The notes: a model not told the origin generated them from the letters alone. Shown: positions 35,442-44,606, counted from the first letter of the stretch. The stretch: 64,000 nucleotides of DNA from Streptomyces mirabilis (GCF_018310535.1 NZ_CP074102.1:5270001-5334000); one strand, 5' to 3'. Translations and numbers: made by a program.

Positions 35442-35767
35442 GGTGTGTGCGCCGTGTGTGGGGGGCGTGTGTGCCGCGTGGTGTGCGCTGTACGTACGAG
35501 GACAAAGGCTCTGTAAAGGGGAAGAGTCCGTACCAGGCCATGACCGGATTCTGGACGGAGACTTCCGCTGAGCGAACCGGCTCGCTACTGTCCCGCTACG
35601 CACACGCCCCGTGGCAGCGCCGCCGCGGAGCGCAGCCGTGTAGCGACTCCGCCCGGGAAGAGCCCGGGTCGTCAGCCGACGGCGGCCTCTGAAGCGCGTC
35701 GCCGACGGGACTCGGAGACGCAACCGCCGCGAGGGGCCGCCGACCTCACCACTAAGGAGTGGGCGTC

Positions 35768-36412
35768 GTGACCGCGGAGACCTCTCAGACGCTCGACCGG
35801 GGACTGCGTGTCCTCAAGCTGCTCGCCGACACGGACCACGGGCTGACCGTCACCGAGCTCTCGAACAAACTGGGCGTCAACCGGACCGTTGTGTACCGGT
35901 TGCTCGCCACGCTGGAGCAGCACGCGCTCGTACGCCGGGATCTGGGCGGCCGCGCCCGGGTCGGCCTTGGGGTGCTGCGGCTGGGACGTCAGGTGCATCC
36001 GCTGGTACGGGAGGCCGCGCTGCCGGCGCTGCGCGCGCTGGCCGAGGATATAGGGGCCACGGCTCATCTCACGCTCGTCGACGGGACCGAGGCGCTCGCC
36101 GTCGCCGTCGTGGAGCCGACGTGGACGGACTATCACGTCGCCTACCGCGCCGGGTTCCGCCATCCGCTGGACCGGGGCGCCGCGGGCCGCGCGATCCTCG
36201 CCGCCCGGCAGCCCGGGCCGGCGGACGCCCCGGGATACACGCTCACGCACGGGGAGTTGGAGGCGGGTGCGAGTGGGGCCGCCGCTCCCCTGATAGGGGT
36301 GACCGGGGTCGAGGGCAGCGTCGGTGTCGTCATGCTCGCGGACTCCGTGCCGGAACGGGTGGGGCCGAGGGTCATGGACGCGGCGCGGGAGGTCGCGGAC
36401 GCGCTGCGCTGA
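35768..36412 (+). CDS. IclR-family regulator
   Basis: 214 residues from GTG 35768, chosen over GTG 35759 because AAGGAG (35754-35759) is then correctly spaced. The N-terminal winged helix reads TLDRGLRVLKLLADTDHGLTV, then ELSNKLGVNRTVVYRLLATL. The effector domain is shorter than usual (about 140 residues) but has FRHPLDRGAAGRAILAA. It probably controls the amino acid permease and M20 deacylase genes that follow on the same strand. Four 23-bp repeats begin at its stop codon. Confidence 0.82.
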   Translation: MTAETSQTLDRGLRVLKLLADTDHGLTVTELSNKLGVNRTVVYRLLATLEQHALVRRDLGGRARVGLGVLRLGRQVHPLVREAALPALRALAEDIGATAHLTLVDGTEALAVAVVEPTWTDYHVAYRAGFRHPLDRGAAGRAILAARQPGPADAPGYTLTHGELEAGASGAAAPLIGVTGVEGSVGVVMLADSVPERVGPRVMDAAREVADALR

Positions 36413-36499
36413 CGCCCCGCACTCCGTGGCGTTGACGCCCCGCACTCTGCCGCGCTGACGCTCCGCGCTCCGCCGCACCGACCCCCGCGCCCCGTTGCG
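36408..36499 (+). repeat. Four imperfect 23-bp tandem repeats after IclR gene
   Basis: Units start at 36408, 36431, 36454 and 36477 with consensus GCTGACGCCCCGCACTCCGCCGC. The first includes the IclR stop codon. The rest of the 241-bp gap up to the permease gene carries its GGAGGGAG ribosome site (36639-36646). Confidence 0.8.
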
Positions 36500-36653
36500 C
36501 CAACGGTCCTTGTTTCCAGTCACCCCCTGGCTTTGGCCGACCCGCCAAACCACCCCCGCCATCTCTGGCCGATGCGCCCACCGCCCGTCGCCCCGCCCTC
36601 CGCATCATCAGGGCACTGAAGGCGGAACGGTGAACGGTGGAGGGAGACAAGGC

Positions 36654-38156
36654 GTGGAGACGGAGACGGTACGTACACGGCCGGACGTCGGCCGAGGAGG
36701 CGGACGGGCGGCTCGGCTGACCCGGCGTCAGGGCGTCGGATCGCTGGTCGCCGAGGCCGCCGGGAGCCCGCTCAGGCGGACGATGGGCGTCGGACAGCTC
36801 ACCCTGCTCAGCGTGGGCGCGACGCTCGGCACCGGCATCTTCGTGGTCCTCGGCCAGGCGGTGCCCGAGGCCGGTCCCGCCATCGTCGTGTCGTTCGTCC
36901 TGGCCGGTGTGACCGCGCTGTTCTCCGCGCTGTCGTACGCCGAGCTGGCCGGCATGATCCCGGGCTCCGGCTCCTCGTACAGCTATGCGTACGCCACCCT
37001 CGGCGAGCTCGTCGCCTGGGTGTGCGGCTGGTGTCTGATCCTGGAGTACGGGGTGTCCGTGGCCGCCGTCGCGGTCGGCTGGGGGCAGTACGTCAACGAA
37101 CTGCTCGACCTGACCGTCGGGGTCACCCTCCCCGACACGCTCAGCGCGCCGCCCGGCGCCGGCGGGGTCCTCAACATCCCCGCCGCCGCCATCGTCGTCC
37201 TCGCCATGGTCGTGCTGCTGCGCGGAGCGAAGGAGAGCGCCGTCGCCAACACCGTCATGGTCGGCGTGAAGATCGCCGCCCTGGTGATGTTCTGCGCGGT
37301 CGCCTTCACCGCCTTCCGCGCAGGGAACTTCACGCCCCTCTTCCCGCTCGGCACCGCCGGCATGAGCGCGGGCGCCGCCTCGCTCTTCTTCTCCTACATC
37401 GGCTTCGACGCCGCCTCGACGGCGGGGGAGGAGGCGAAGAACCCGCAGCGCGACCTGCCACGCGCGATCATCCTCTCCCTCGTCCTCGTCACCGCCCTGT
37501 ACGTCCTCGTCGCGGTCGCCGCGCTCGGCGCGATGCCGTGGAGGAAGTTCGAGGGCACGGAGGCCACGCTGAGCCAGGTGCTCGTGCAGTCCGTCGGCGG
37601 TGGCAGCCTGTGGCCGATCCTGCTCTCCATCGGGGCGGTCGTGGCCACCACGAGCGTCGTGCTCACCGTGCAGTACGGGCAGATCCGCATCCTCTTCGCG
37701 ATGTCGAGGGACGGGCTCGTGCCGCCGCTGTTCTCCAAGGTGCACCCCACCACCGGGGTGCCGCGCGCCAACACGGTCATCGTCTCCACCTTCATCGCCG
37801 TGCTCGCCGCGCTCGTCCCGCTGGGCGCGCTCGCGGACGCCACCAGCATCGGTACGCTCTTCGCCTTCATGCTGGTCAACCTGGCGGTCGTCCTGCTGCG
37901 CCGCCGCAGCCCGGAGGCACCCCGCTCCTTCCGGGTCCCCTTCTCGCCGGTGACGCCGATCCTGGGTGTGGGCTTCTGCGTCTACATGCTGTTCAGCCTG
38001 GGGTCGGACACCTGGGTCGCGTTCGGCGCGTGGATGGCCGTCGGCCTGGTGATCTACTGGCTGTACGGGATCAAGCACTCCAAGCTCGGAGACAAGCTCG
38101 GAGACAAGCCCGGCGAGAAACTCGTCGACAAGCTCGGCGACGAGGAAGTGGCGTGA
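36654..38156 (+). CDS. APC-family amino acid permease (cationic amino acid transporter type)
   Basis: 500 residues from GTG 36654, seven bases after GGAGGGAG. About 12-13 membrane helices. The N-terminal GVGQLTLLSVGATLGTGIFVV is the APC start, and FFSYIGFDAASTAGEEAKNPQRDLP is the CAT-type signature in helix 6 and its loop. The C-terminus ends in a 12-bp repeated stretch coding KLGDKLGDKPGEKL. It imports an amino acid, and the next gene overlaps it by GTGA. The context suggests uptake of the amino acids processed by the downstream racemase pathway. Confidence 0.85.
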   Translation: METETVRTRPDVGRGGGRAARLTRRQGVGSLVAEAAGSPLRRTMGVGQLTLLSVGATLGTGIFVVLGQAVPEAGPAIVVSFVLAGVTALFSALSYAELAGMIPGSGSSYSYAYATLGELVAWVCGWCLILEYGVSVAAVAVGWGQYVNELLDLTVGVTLPDTLSAPPGAGGVLNIPAAAIVVLAMVVLLRGAKESAVANTVMVGVKIAALVMFCAVAFTAFRAGNFTPLFPLGTAGMSAGAASLFFSYIGFDAASTAGEEAKNPQRDLPRAIILSLVLVTALYVLVAVAALGAMPWRKFEGTEATLSQVLVQSVGGGSLWPILLSIGAVVATTSVVLTVQYGQIRILFAMSRDGLVPPLFSKVHPTTGVPRANTVIVSTFIAVLAALVPLGALADATSIGTLFAFMLVNLAVVLLRRRSPEAPRSFRVPFSPVTPILGVGFCVYMLFSLGSDTWVAFGAWMAVGLVIYWLYGIKHSKLGDKLGDKPGEKLVDKLGDEEVA

Positions 38157-39253
38157 ACACCCTCGACCTCACCGCCGACGTCGTCGCCCTCGCCCGTGCC
38201 CTCGTCGACCTCCCCTCCGAGAGCGGCGAGGAGGCCCGGCTCGCGGACGCCGTCGAGGCGGCCCTCGCCGTCCTCCCGCACCTCACCGTGGAGCGGATCG
38301 GCAACTCGGTGGTCGCCCGCACCGGCCTCGGCCACCCCGAACGGATCCTGATCGCGGGCCACTTGGACACCGTGCCCGCCGCCGGGAACCTGCCGTCCCT
38401 CCTGCGGGGCGACCTCCTGTACGGGCTCGGCGCCTGCGACATGAAGGGCGGCGTCGCCGTCGCACTCCGGCTGGCGGCGACGCTCCCCGCGCCCACCCGC
38501 GACCTCACGTACGTCTTCTACGAGTGCGAGGAGGTCGAGGGCGACCGCAACGGGCTCGGCCGGATCGCCGCCGTACGGCCGGAGTTGCTGAAGGCCGACC
38601 TCGCGATCCTCATGGAGCCGTCCGACGCCGGGGTCGAGGCGGGCTGCCAGGGTGTGCTGATGGCCGACATCACGGTCCGCGGCGAGCGCGCGCACACCGC
38701 GCGCGCCTGGCGGGGTGTGAACGCCGCGCACCGCGCCGGGGTCGTCCTCCAGCGCCTCGCCGACCACATCCCGGAACGGGTGGTGATCGACGGCCTGGAG
38801 TACCGGGAGGGGCTGAACGCCGTTGCCGTACGCGCCGGGGTCGCGGGCAACGTCGTCCCCGACGAGTGCGTGATCACCGTCAACTCGCGTTTCGCGCCGA
38901 GCCGTTCGGCCGAGGAGGCGGAGAAGTACGTACGGGATCTCTTTCCCGAGGACGAGTACGAGGTCGACGTCACGGAGGTCGTGCCGGGCGCGCTGCCCGG
39001 GCTCGACCGGCACGCGGTCGCCTCGCTCGTCCGCGTGCTGGGCGCCACGCCCCGTCCGAAGCTGGGCTGGACGGACGTGGCCCGTTTCGCCGCTCTCGGC
39101 ACGCCCGCCCTCAACTACGGCCCGGGCGATCCGGTCCTCGCGCACACGGCGGGGGAGTACGTTCCGGTGGCGCAGCTGCGGGCGTGCGAGGAGCGGCTGA
39201 CGCGGTGGCTCACGCGGGGAGGCCGCCGAGCCACTCCAGCAGGAACTTGGTGA
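38153..39253 (+). CDS. M20-family deacylase (DapE/N-succinyl amino acid desuccinylase-like)
   Basis: 366 residues from GTG 38153, overlapping the permease stop. It has the paired-metal pattern of M20 enzymes: ILIAGHLDTVPA (His and Asp), YGLGACDMKGG (bridging Asp), YECEEVEGDRNG (general base Glu), and the dimerisation domain with GERAHTARAWRGVNAAH. It is closest in look to actinobacterial succinyl-diaminopimelate desuccinylases. The biosynthetic dapE is normally elsewhere in Streptomyces, and this gene sits with a permease, a GNAT enzyme and an N-succinylamino acid racemase. Removal of succinyl from N-succinyl-L-amino acids is therefore a good hypothesis. Confidence 0.75.
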   Translation: MNTLDLTADVVALARALVDLPSESGEEARLADAVEAALAVLPHLTVERIGNSVVARTGLGHPERILIAGHLDTVPAAGNLPSLLRGDLLYGLGACDMKGGVAVALRLAATLPAPTRDLTYVFYECEEVEGDRNGLGRIAAVRPELLKADLAILMEPSDAGVEAGCQGVLMADITVRGERAHTARAWRGVNAAHRAGVVLQRLADHIPERVVIDGLEYREGLNAVAVRAGVAGNVVPDECVITVNSRFAPSRSAEEAEKYVRDLFPEDEYEVDVTEVVPGALPGLDRHAVASLVRVLGATPRPKLGWTDVARFAALGTPALNYGPGDPVLAHTAGEYVPVAQLRACEERLTRWLTRGGRRATPAGTW

Positions 39254-39332
39254 AGACGTACGGGTGCTGACGCGGGTGCTGGAGGTCTTCGAGGACGTGG
39301 ACGTCAACTGACGGCCAGGACCGAAGGGTGGC

Positions 39333-40910
39333 TCAGTGGCGGCTGCCGAGCCCACCCAGGGTCCTCAGCTGGAGCCACAGCACCAGCCGTTCGTCGGGAT
39401 CGTCGAGGTCGATGCCGAGCTGCTGCCGGGCCTGCCGGAGGCGGTAGCGGCAGGTGTTGGCGTGCACGGCGAGCAGCCGCGCCGCGCCCGCCATGTCGCA
39501 GCCCGCGTCCAGCCAGGCGACGAGGGTGCGGGCGTACTCGGTGCCGTGCTCGGCGTCGTACGCGAGGACCCGTCGCCACCCGCCCGCGCTCAACTCCCGC
39601 CGCTCGCCAAGGACTTCGGCAAGCCGCAGCAGGGTGACGCGCGGCCTCACCTCCTCCACGGTCGCCACCGGCAACTCGGGGCCCAGGACCCGTAGGACGA
39701 GGTCGGCGTCGTCCCGGGAGGCCCGCACCTCCGCGAGCCCGGAGACCACGTCCCCCAGCCCGGCCCGTACGGGCACCCGCAGCGCCTGCCCGGCCCGCCC
39801 CACGATGTCCTCCGCCAGCCCTCTGTGCCGCGCCCCGCCACGCTCCCCGACCGCCGGCAGCAGCGCGTACACGACCCCGTCGACTAGGACGCCCGCGTGC
39901 CGCCCGTAGCGCGCCTCGCACTGGAGGCGTACGAGATCCAGGAGCCGTAGCGCGGTCTGTTCGACGTCCGCCGCCGAGACGCTGGAGTCCAGGACGAAGG
40001 CGGCCACGCGCACGGGCGCCGGGTTTCCGTCCGGGCCGAGGCCCAGCCCCAAGCGGTGGGCGGCGCCCGCCGGGTCGGCGGTGCCGTCGAGCAGACGGCG
40101 CAGCAGGTCGCCGTTCTGGTGGCGGGCCAGCTCCTGCGCGGCGCGGGCCCGCAGCAGGAGCAGCGCCGCCGTGGACGCGCCCTGGGCGAGGGCCTCCTGG
40201 GCGTCCGGCGCGAGGCCGCCGTCGTCGACGACCCAGAGCGAGCCGAGGGTCTCGCCGCCGGCCCGGACGGCGACGGCGAGCCGCGGCAGGTTGTCGCTGC
40301 CCTCCAGCGCGGGCAGCCGGACCACGCCCTCGGCCGCGAACAGCACCCGGTACTGCTCGGAGTTGGCGGGGCTCCCGGGTACCTGGAGGCCGAGGATGCC
40401 CGTGCGGCGGTCCTCGTCGACCGGCTGCCCGGCAACCGTCGAGTAGGCGAGGATCCGCTGCCGCGGGTCCTCGATCGCGGTGGCGCCGCCGACGGCCGCG
40501 GCCACCGCGTCGGCCAGCGCGAACAGGTCCCCCAGACCGCTTCCGGCGGCCGAGGGCCGTGCGCCGATCGCGGAGGCGAGCAGCAGATGCACGTGGTGCC
40601 AGGCGGCGTCCTCGTCCACGGACAGCAGGGCCACACCCGCCGACTCCGCCTCCGCGAGCGGGCCGTCCGGGCTGCGTACGACCAGCCCGGTCATCCCCGC
40701 CTCCGCCGCCGCCCGCGCCAGCGGCCCCGCCGCGGACGCCCTCACCCCGACCGCGAGCAGCAGTGCCCCGGGCGCACGGGTCAGCGGCGCGTGGGCGTCG
40801 TACAGCAGCGCCTCGGTGACGGGCACGGTGAGCCCGGCGGGCGCGGTGTGCAGGCGTACGGAGGGGCCGCCGACGACGTCCAGCAGGTCACCGAGGGTGC
40901 AGGCGTCCAC
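39333..40910 (-). CDS. PucR/CdaR-type regulator
   Basis: 525 residues from GTG 40910 on the minus strand, with GGAAGGAG upstream. The N-terminal PucR domain is VDACTLGDLLDVVGGPSVRLH, followed by a GAF-like middle (SGLGDLFALADAVAAAVGG). The C-terminal PucR helix-turn-helix has TLVAWLDAGCDMAGAARLLAVHANTCRYRLRQA. Such proteins respond to nitrogen or amino acid metabolites. It is divergent from the GNAT-racemase pair and convergent with the M20 gene, so it probably controls the pathway. An 18-bp GTTGT-N8-ACAAC element lies in the divergent promoter. Confidence 0.83.
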   Translation of the reverse strand: MDACTLGDLLDVVGGPSVRLHTAPAGLTVPVTEALLYDAHAPLTRAPGALLLAVGVRASAAGPLARAAAEAGMTGLVVRSPDGPLAEAESAGVALLSVDEDAAWHHVHLLLASAIGARPSAAGSGLGDLFALADAVAAAVGGATAIEDPRQRILAYSTVAGQPVDEDRRTGILGLQVPGSPANSEQYRVLFAAEGVVRLPALEGSDNLPRLAVAVRAGGETLGSLWVVDDGGLAPDAQEALAQGASTAALLLLRARAAQELARHQNGDLLRRLLDGTADPAGAAHRLGLGLGPDGNPAPVRVAAFVLDSSVSAADVEQTALRLLDLVRLQCEARYGRHAGVLVDGVVYALLPAVGERGGARHRGLAEDIVGRAGQALRVPVRAGLGDVVSGLAEVRASRDDADLVLRVLGPELPVATVEEVRPRVTLLRLAEVLGERRELSAGGWRRVLAYDAEHGTEYARTLVAWLDAGCDMAGAARLLAVHANTCRYRLRQARQQLGIDLDDPDERLVLWLQLRTLGGLGSRH

Positions 40911-41013
40911 GCGGCTCCTTCCGGGGAATGGGGATGGGGATGGGGATGACAAGGATGGTCGGCCGGTTTCGGACGGGCGTGGTTGGCCGATCTCATCAGG
41001 AACGTACGCGCGT

Positions 41014-41031
41014 GTTGTCCTGATGTACAAC
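41014..41031. promoter_or_regulatory. GTTGT-N8-ACAAC inverted repeat in PucR/GNAT divergent promoter
   Basis: GTTGT at 41014-41018 and ACAAC at 41027-41031 form an interrupted palindrome 35 bp before the GNAT start and about 100 bp before the PucR start. It is a candidate operator for the PucR protein. Confidence 0.45.
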
Positions 41032-41065
41032 GTGGGCGCCGCCGCGAGCTTCGAGACTCGGTTCC

Positions 41066-41845
41066 ATGACCGAAGTGAGCATCCGTACCGTTCACGACGT
41101 CGCCGGGATCGGCGCGGTGGCCGACCTCTTCAGCGACGTCTGGCAGACGCCCCGCAGCAACCCGCCCTATCCGGCGGAGGTGCTGCACAGCCTGGTGCAC
41201 GCCGGGGGTGCGGTGCATGCCGCGTACGACGGGACACGGCTGGCCGGAGCCGCCGTCGCCGTGTTCGGGGAGCCGGGGCGGCAGGACACGTACTCCCTGG
41301 TCGCCGCGGCCGATCGCGGGGTCGGGTACGCCGTGAAGCAGGCCCAGCGCGCCTGGGCCCTGGAGCGCGGCGCCCGCACCATGCGCTGGACCTTCGATCC
41401 GCTGGTCGGCCGCAACGCCCGCTTCAACCTGGTCAAGCTGGGGGCCACCGGCACGGAGTACCTGGTCGACTTCTACGGGCCCATGGCGGACGGGGTGAAC
41501 GACGGGGACGAGAGCGACCGGCTGACCGTGACCTGGGATCTGGCCGCGCCCCGTACGCCCAGTACACCCGGGGAGGCCGGCGACCGTGACGCCGCGCCCG
41601 CCACCCACCTCGCCCCCGACGACGCCTTCCTCGCCCGCCGCGACACCTCCGACCGGCACATCTGGTGCCGGGTCCCGGACGACGTCGTCAAGCTGCGCGC
41701 CGCCGACCCGGTGCTCGCGCTGCGCTGGCGACACGCCGTCCGCGCGGTCTTCACGGAGGCCTTCGCCGAGGGGTATGTCGCCACGGGGATGTCCCGCGAC
41801 GGCTGGTACACCCTCACCCGCCCCGCCACGGAAGGCGCCGCATGA
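41066..41845 (+). CDS. GNAT acyltransferase paired with N-succinylamino acid racemase
   Basis: 259 residues. It has the features of the COG3375-type GNAT group: VADLFSDVWQTPRSNPPYPAEVL, LAGAAVAVFGEPG, GVGYAVKQAQRAWALERGA and WTFDPLVGRNARFNLVKLGA, then YLVDFYG. The gene overlaps the racemase by ATGA. In Geobacillus a GNAT of this kind succinylates D-amino acids so that the racemase and a deacylase can return the L form. The same reaction is proposed here. The C-terminal 80 residues (RHIWCRVPDDVVKL) are typical of the group. The acyl donor cannot be read from sequence. Confidence 0.72.
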   Translation: MTEVSIRTVHDVAGIGAVADLFSDVWQTPRSNPPYPAEVLHSLVHAGGAVHAAYDGTRLAGAAVAVFGEPGRQDTYSLVAAADRGVGYAVKQAQRAWALERGARTMRWTFDPLVGRNARFNLVKLGATGTEYLVDFYGPMADGVNDGDESDRLTVTWDLAAPRTPSTPGEAGDRDAAPATHLAPDDAFLARRDTSDRHIWCRVPDDVVKLRAADPVLALRWRHAVRAVFTEAFAEGYVATGMSRDGWYTLTRPATEGAA

Positions 41846-42963
41846 AACTCGAACGCGTCGAAGTCGTCCACATCGCGCTGCCCCTCGTCACCCCCTTCCG
41901 TACCTCCTTCGGGACCATGACGACGAAGGACACCTTCCTCCTGCACGTCGTCACGGACGCGGCCGAGGGCTGGTCGGAGTTCGCCGCCGACCCCGAGCCG
42001 CTGTACTGCTCGGAGTTCGTGGCCGGCGCCGAGATCGTGCTCCGTGACTTCCTGCTGCCGCGCGTGGCCGCCCTCCCGCGTCTCACGGCCGCCGCGCTCG
42101 CCCCCGCGACGGCGAAGATCAAGGGGCACGAGCTGGCCAAGGCGGCCCTGGAGACGGCCGTCCTCGACGCCGAGCTGCGCGCGTACGGCATGTCGCTCGC
42201 GACCTACCTCGGAGCCGTCCACGACCGCGTGCCCGCCGGGGTGTCGGTCGGCATCAAGGACTCCGTCCCGGCACTCCTCGACGACGTCGAGCGCTACCTT
42301 GCCGAGGGGTACGTCCGGATCAAGCTGAAGATCGAACCCGGCTGGGACCTGGAGCCCGTGCGGGCCGTGCGCGAGCGCTTCGGGGACGCGCTGCCGCTCC
42401 AGGTGGACGCCAACACGGCGTACTCGCTCGCGGACGCCGAGCACCTGCGCCGGCTCGACGCGTTCGGACTGCTGCTCATCGAGGAGCCGCTGGAGGAGAA
42501 CAACCTCCACGCGCACGCGCGGCTCCAGCAGCGCATCGCCACCCCCGTGTGCCTCGACGAGTCCCTGCACAGCGCCCGCGACACCGCCTCCGCGATCGCC
42601 ATGGACGCCTGCCGGGTCGTCAACGTCAAGCCCGCCCGGGTCGGCGGCTACCTGGAGGCGCGCCGCATCCATGACGTCGCTCACGCGCACGGGGTGCCGG
42701 TCTGGTGCGGCGGCATGCTGGAGACGGGCATCGGCCGAGCCCCGAACCTGGCCCTGGCGGCCCTGCCGGGCTTCACCCTCCCCGGCGACACCTCCGCCTC
42801 CAGCCGCTACTTCGCCGAGGACATCACCGAGCCCTTCGTCCTTCAGGACGGTCATCTGCCGGTGCCGCGCACTCCGGGCATCGGGACCGAGCCGCTGCCG
42901 GAGGCGCTGCGCCGCTTCACCACCGCCCGGCGGGACCTGTACGGAGGCCGCGCCGAGCGGTGA
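41842..42963 (+). CDS. N-succinylamino acid racemase / o-succinylbenzoate synthase family enzyme
   Basis: 373 residues, enolase superfamily. The capping domain starts VEVVHIALPLVTPFRTSFGT. The barrel has the YVRIKLKIEPGWD strand with Lys161 and Lys163, metal ligands Asp189 (LQVDANTAY), Glu214 (LIEEPLEE) and Asp239 (CLDES), and Lys263 (VNVKPARVGG). These match the OSBS/NSAR catalytic set. No other menaquinone gene is nearby, whereas a GNAT gene overlaps it and an M20 deacylase is close, so racemisation of N-succinylamino acids is more likely than o-succinylbenzoate synthesis. Many members do both in vitro. Confidence 0.85.
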   Translation: MKLERVEVVHIALPLVTPFRTSFGTMTTKDTFLLHVVTDAAEGWSEFAADPEPLYCSEFVAGAEIVLRDFLLPRVAALPRLTAAALAPATAKIKGHELAKAALETAVLDAELRAYGMSLATYLGAVHDRVPAGVSVGIKDSVPALLDDVERYLAEGYVRIKLKIEPGWDLEPVRAVRERFGDALPLQVDANTAYSLADAEHLRRLDAFGLLLIEEPLEENNLHAHARLQQRIATPVCLDESLHSARDTASAIAMDACRVVNVKPARVGGYLEARRIHDVAHAHGVPVWCGGMLETGIGRAPNLALAALPGFTLPGDTSASSRYFAEDITEPFVLQDGHLPVPRTPGIGTEPLPEALRRFTTARRDLYGGRAER

Positions 42964-42978
42964 CGTTAGATTGATCCT

Positions 42979-43767
42979 GTGCTCTCTCGCCTCACACGCC
43001 TCCAGGCCATCGCCGTCTGCGCCGCTCCCGTCGTGGCCCTGCTCGCCACGGCGGCGTTCGCGCCGCTGCCGTTCTCCGTGGCGCAGCCCGGCATGACGGC
43101 GAACGTTCTCGGCGAGAACAAGGGCGACCCGGTGATCACGATCAGCGGAGCGCCCACCCGCACGACGAGCGGGCAGCTGCGGATGACGACGATCGAGGCG
43201 ACCGGGCCGGACGCGAGCGTCAGCCTCGGTGACGTGATCGACGGCTGGTTCCGTACGGACCGGGCCGTGATGCCGCGCGACTCGGTCTACCCGAGCGGGA
43301 ACTCCGTCAAGGAGATCGAGCAGCACAACGCGGACGAGATGAAGAAGTCCCAGGACACGGCCACCGAGGCGGCGCTGTCCTATCTGCACGAGAAGAACGA
43401 CGTGAAGGTCACGCTCAAGCTGGCCGACGTCGGCGGGCCCAGCGCCGGACTGCTCTTCACGCTCGGGATCATCGACAAGCTGGACGGCGACGGCAGCGGC
43501 GGCGACCTCACGGGAGGTCGCAACGTCGCGGGTACGGGGACGATCGACGCCGACGGCAAGGTCGGCGCGGTCGGCGGGGTCGCCCTGAAGACGCAGGCCG
43601 CCCGGCGCGACGGCGCGACGGTCTTCCTGGTCCCGAAGGCGGAGTGCTCGGACGCCAAGTCGGAACTGCCCAAGGGGCTGCGGCTGGTTCCGGTGACCAC
43701 GCTCAAGGGCGCGGTCGACGCGCTGGTCTCCCTGGAGAAGGGGAAGGGCTCGGTCCCCAGCTGTTAG
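42979..43767 (+). CDS. Small secreted or membrane-tethered S16 (Lon-like) protease
   Basis: 262 residues from GTG 42979. One N-terminal membrane helix (AVCAAPVVALLATAAFAPLP) anchors it. The Lon-type domain has Ser155 in VGGPSAGLLFTLG and Lys204 in GKVGAVGGVALKTQAARRDGA, the catalytic dyad. YlbL-type relatives also carry a PDZ domain; none is clearly visible between the helix and the catalytic part. There is no ATPase. A TAGATT box at 42967-42972 lies six bases before the GTG, so the mRNA is probably leaderless. The substrate is unknown. Confidence 0.72.
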   Translation: MLSRLTRLQAIAVCAAPVVALLATAAFAPLPFSVAQPGMTANVLGENKGDPVITISGAPTRTTSGQLRMTTIEATGPDASVSLGDVIDGWFRTDRAVMPRDSVYPSGNSVKEIEQHNADEMKKSQDTATEAALSYLHEKNDVKVTLKLADVGGPSAGLLFTLGIIDKLDGDGSGGDLTGGRNVAGTGTIDADGKVGAVGGVALKTQAARRDGATVFLVPKAECSDAKSELPKGLRLVPVTTLKGAVDALVSLEKGKGSVPSC

Positions 43768-43787
43768 CGAGCCGCGCTGGTGCGCCG

Positions 43788-43976
43788 CTAGTGCGCGACG
43801 GCGACGCGGGGGGCGGCGGCGAGACGCAGGCCGACCTCCACGAGGGTCCAGCCGAGGCGGGTGCGGAGTTCGCCGGGGCGGCGGGCGGAGGTGGCCAGGC
43901 GGTGGGTTTCGGCCTGGGCCCGGAGCTCGGCGGCGCGGGTGTGGTGCAGGGCGAGGTGGGTTTCGGCGTGCGTCAT
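43788..43976 (-). CDS. Small protein coupled to ArsR-type regulator
   Basis: 62 residues (MTHAETHLALHHTRAAELRA...), Ala/Arg/His-rich with helical character and no recognised domain. Its ATG overlaps the stop of the regulator gene (ATGA), so they form one operon. Such small helical proteins are common after ArsR-type genes in Streptomyces. The function is unknown. Confidence 0.55.
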   Translation of the reverse strand: MTHAETHLALHHTRAAELRAQAETHRLATSARRPGELRTRLGWTLVEVGLRLAAAPRVAVAH

Positions 43977-44590
43977 GGGTGCGTCTCCGTTCGGTCCTGC
44001 GTGACGGGGAAGGCGTGGGTGTGGATGCGGACCTGCTCCGCGTCGGGGTCGTCCTCGGCGCGGGCGAGGGGCCGGTAGCTTTCGAGCAGGTCGTGCATCT
44101 TCTGGATGAGTTCACGGGACTGCGTGGCCGTCAGTCGTAGGGTCCAGTCGCTCATGTCGCTGCCCCGGTACCAGTCCTCGGACCAGTCGTCGCGCGTACC
44201 CAGCCACGTCGACAGCTCACGCGTGTGCGTGGTCGCGATCTCATGCAGGTACATGTCGGCCGCTCCGCGCACCACCGGGTCGCCGTCCTTGAGCAGGTTC
44301 GCGTCGAAGTACAAGCCCTGGTCGACGGCCTGCCACCAGCGCTCACGGCCCTTGCCCCGCTCGGGTGCGTCCTCGACGAAGCCGTGCGTGGCCAACTGCC
44401 GCAGGTGATAGCTGGTAGCCCCGCTGGACTCGCCCAGCCGCTCGGCGAGCATCGACGCGGTGGCGGGCCCCCGCTGCCGCAGCGCGTACAGCAACTGCAT
44501 GCGCAGGGGGTGGGCGATGCCGCGCAGGGTGCGGGCGTCGAGGGTGCGGACCAGTCGTTCCTCGGGCAGCGGTACCTCGGGCTCTTCCAT
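43973..44590 (-). CDS. ArsR-like winged-helix regulator
   Basis: 205 residues from the minus-strand ATG at 44590. The winged helix reads TLRGIAHPLRMQLLYALRQRG, then MLAERLGESSGATSYHLRQLATHGFVED, the HTH_20 form of the ArsR group. The C-terminal half (WWQAVDQGLYFDA, then EIATTHTRELSTWLG) is a ligand domain without metal-binding Cys clusters. It is transcribed from a region with nested inverted repeats built from TTGCAA and AAGAAGT, a strong candidate for its own operator. The frame extends upstream through that operator, so the later ATG is the better start. Confidence 0.78.
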   Translation of the reverse strand: MEEPEVPLPEERLVRTLDARTLRGIAHPLRMQLLYALRQRGPATASMLAERLGESSGATSYHLRQLATHGFVEDAPERGKGRERWWQAVDQGLYFDANLLKDGDPVVRGAADMYLHEIATTHTRELSTWLGTRDDWSEDWYRGSDMSDWTLRLTATQSRELIQKMHDLLESYRPLARAEDDPDAEQVRIHTHAFPVTQDRTETHP

Positions 44591-44606
44591 GCATGCAAAG
44601 GTAGCG

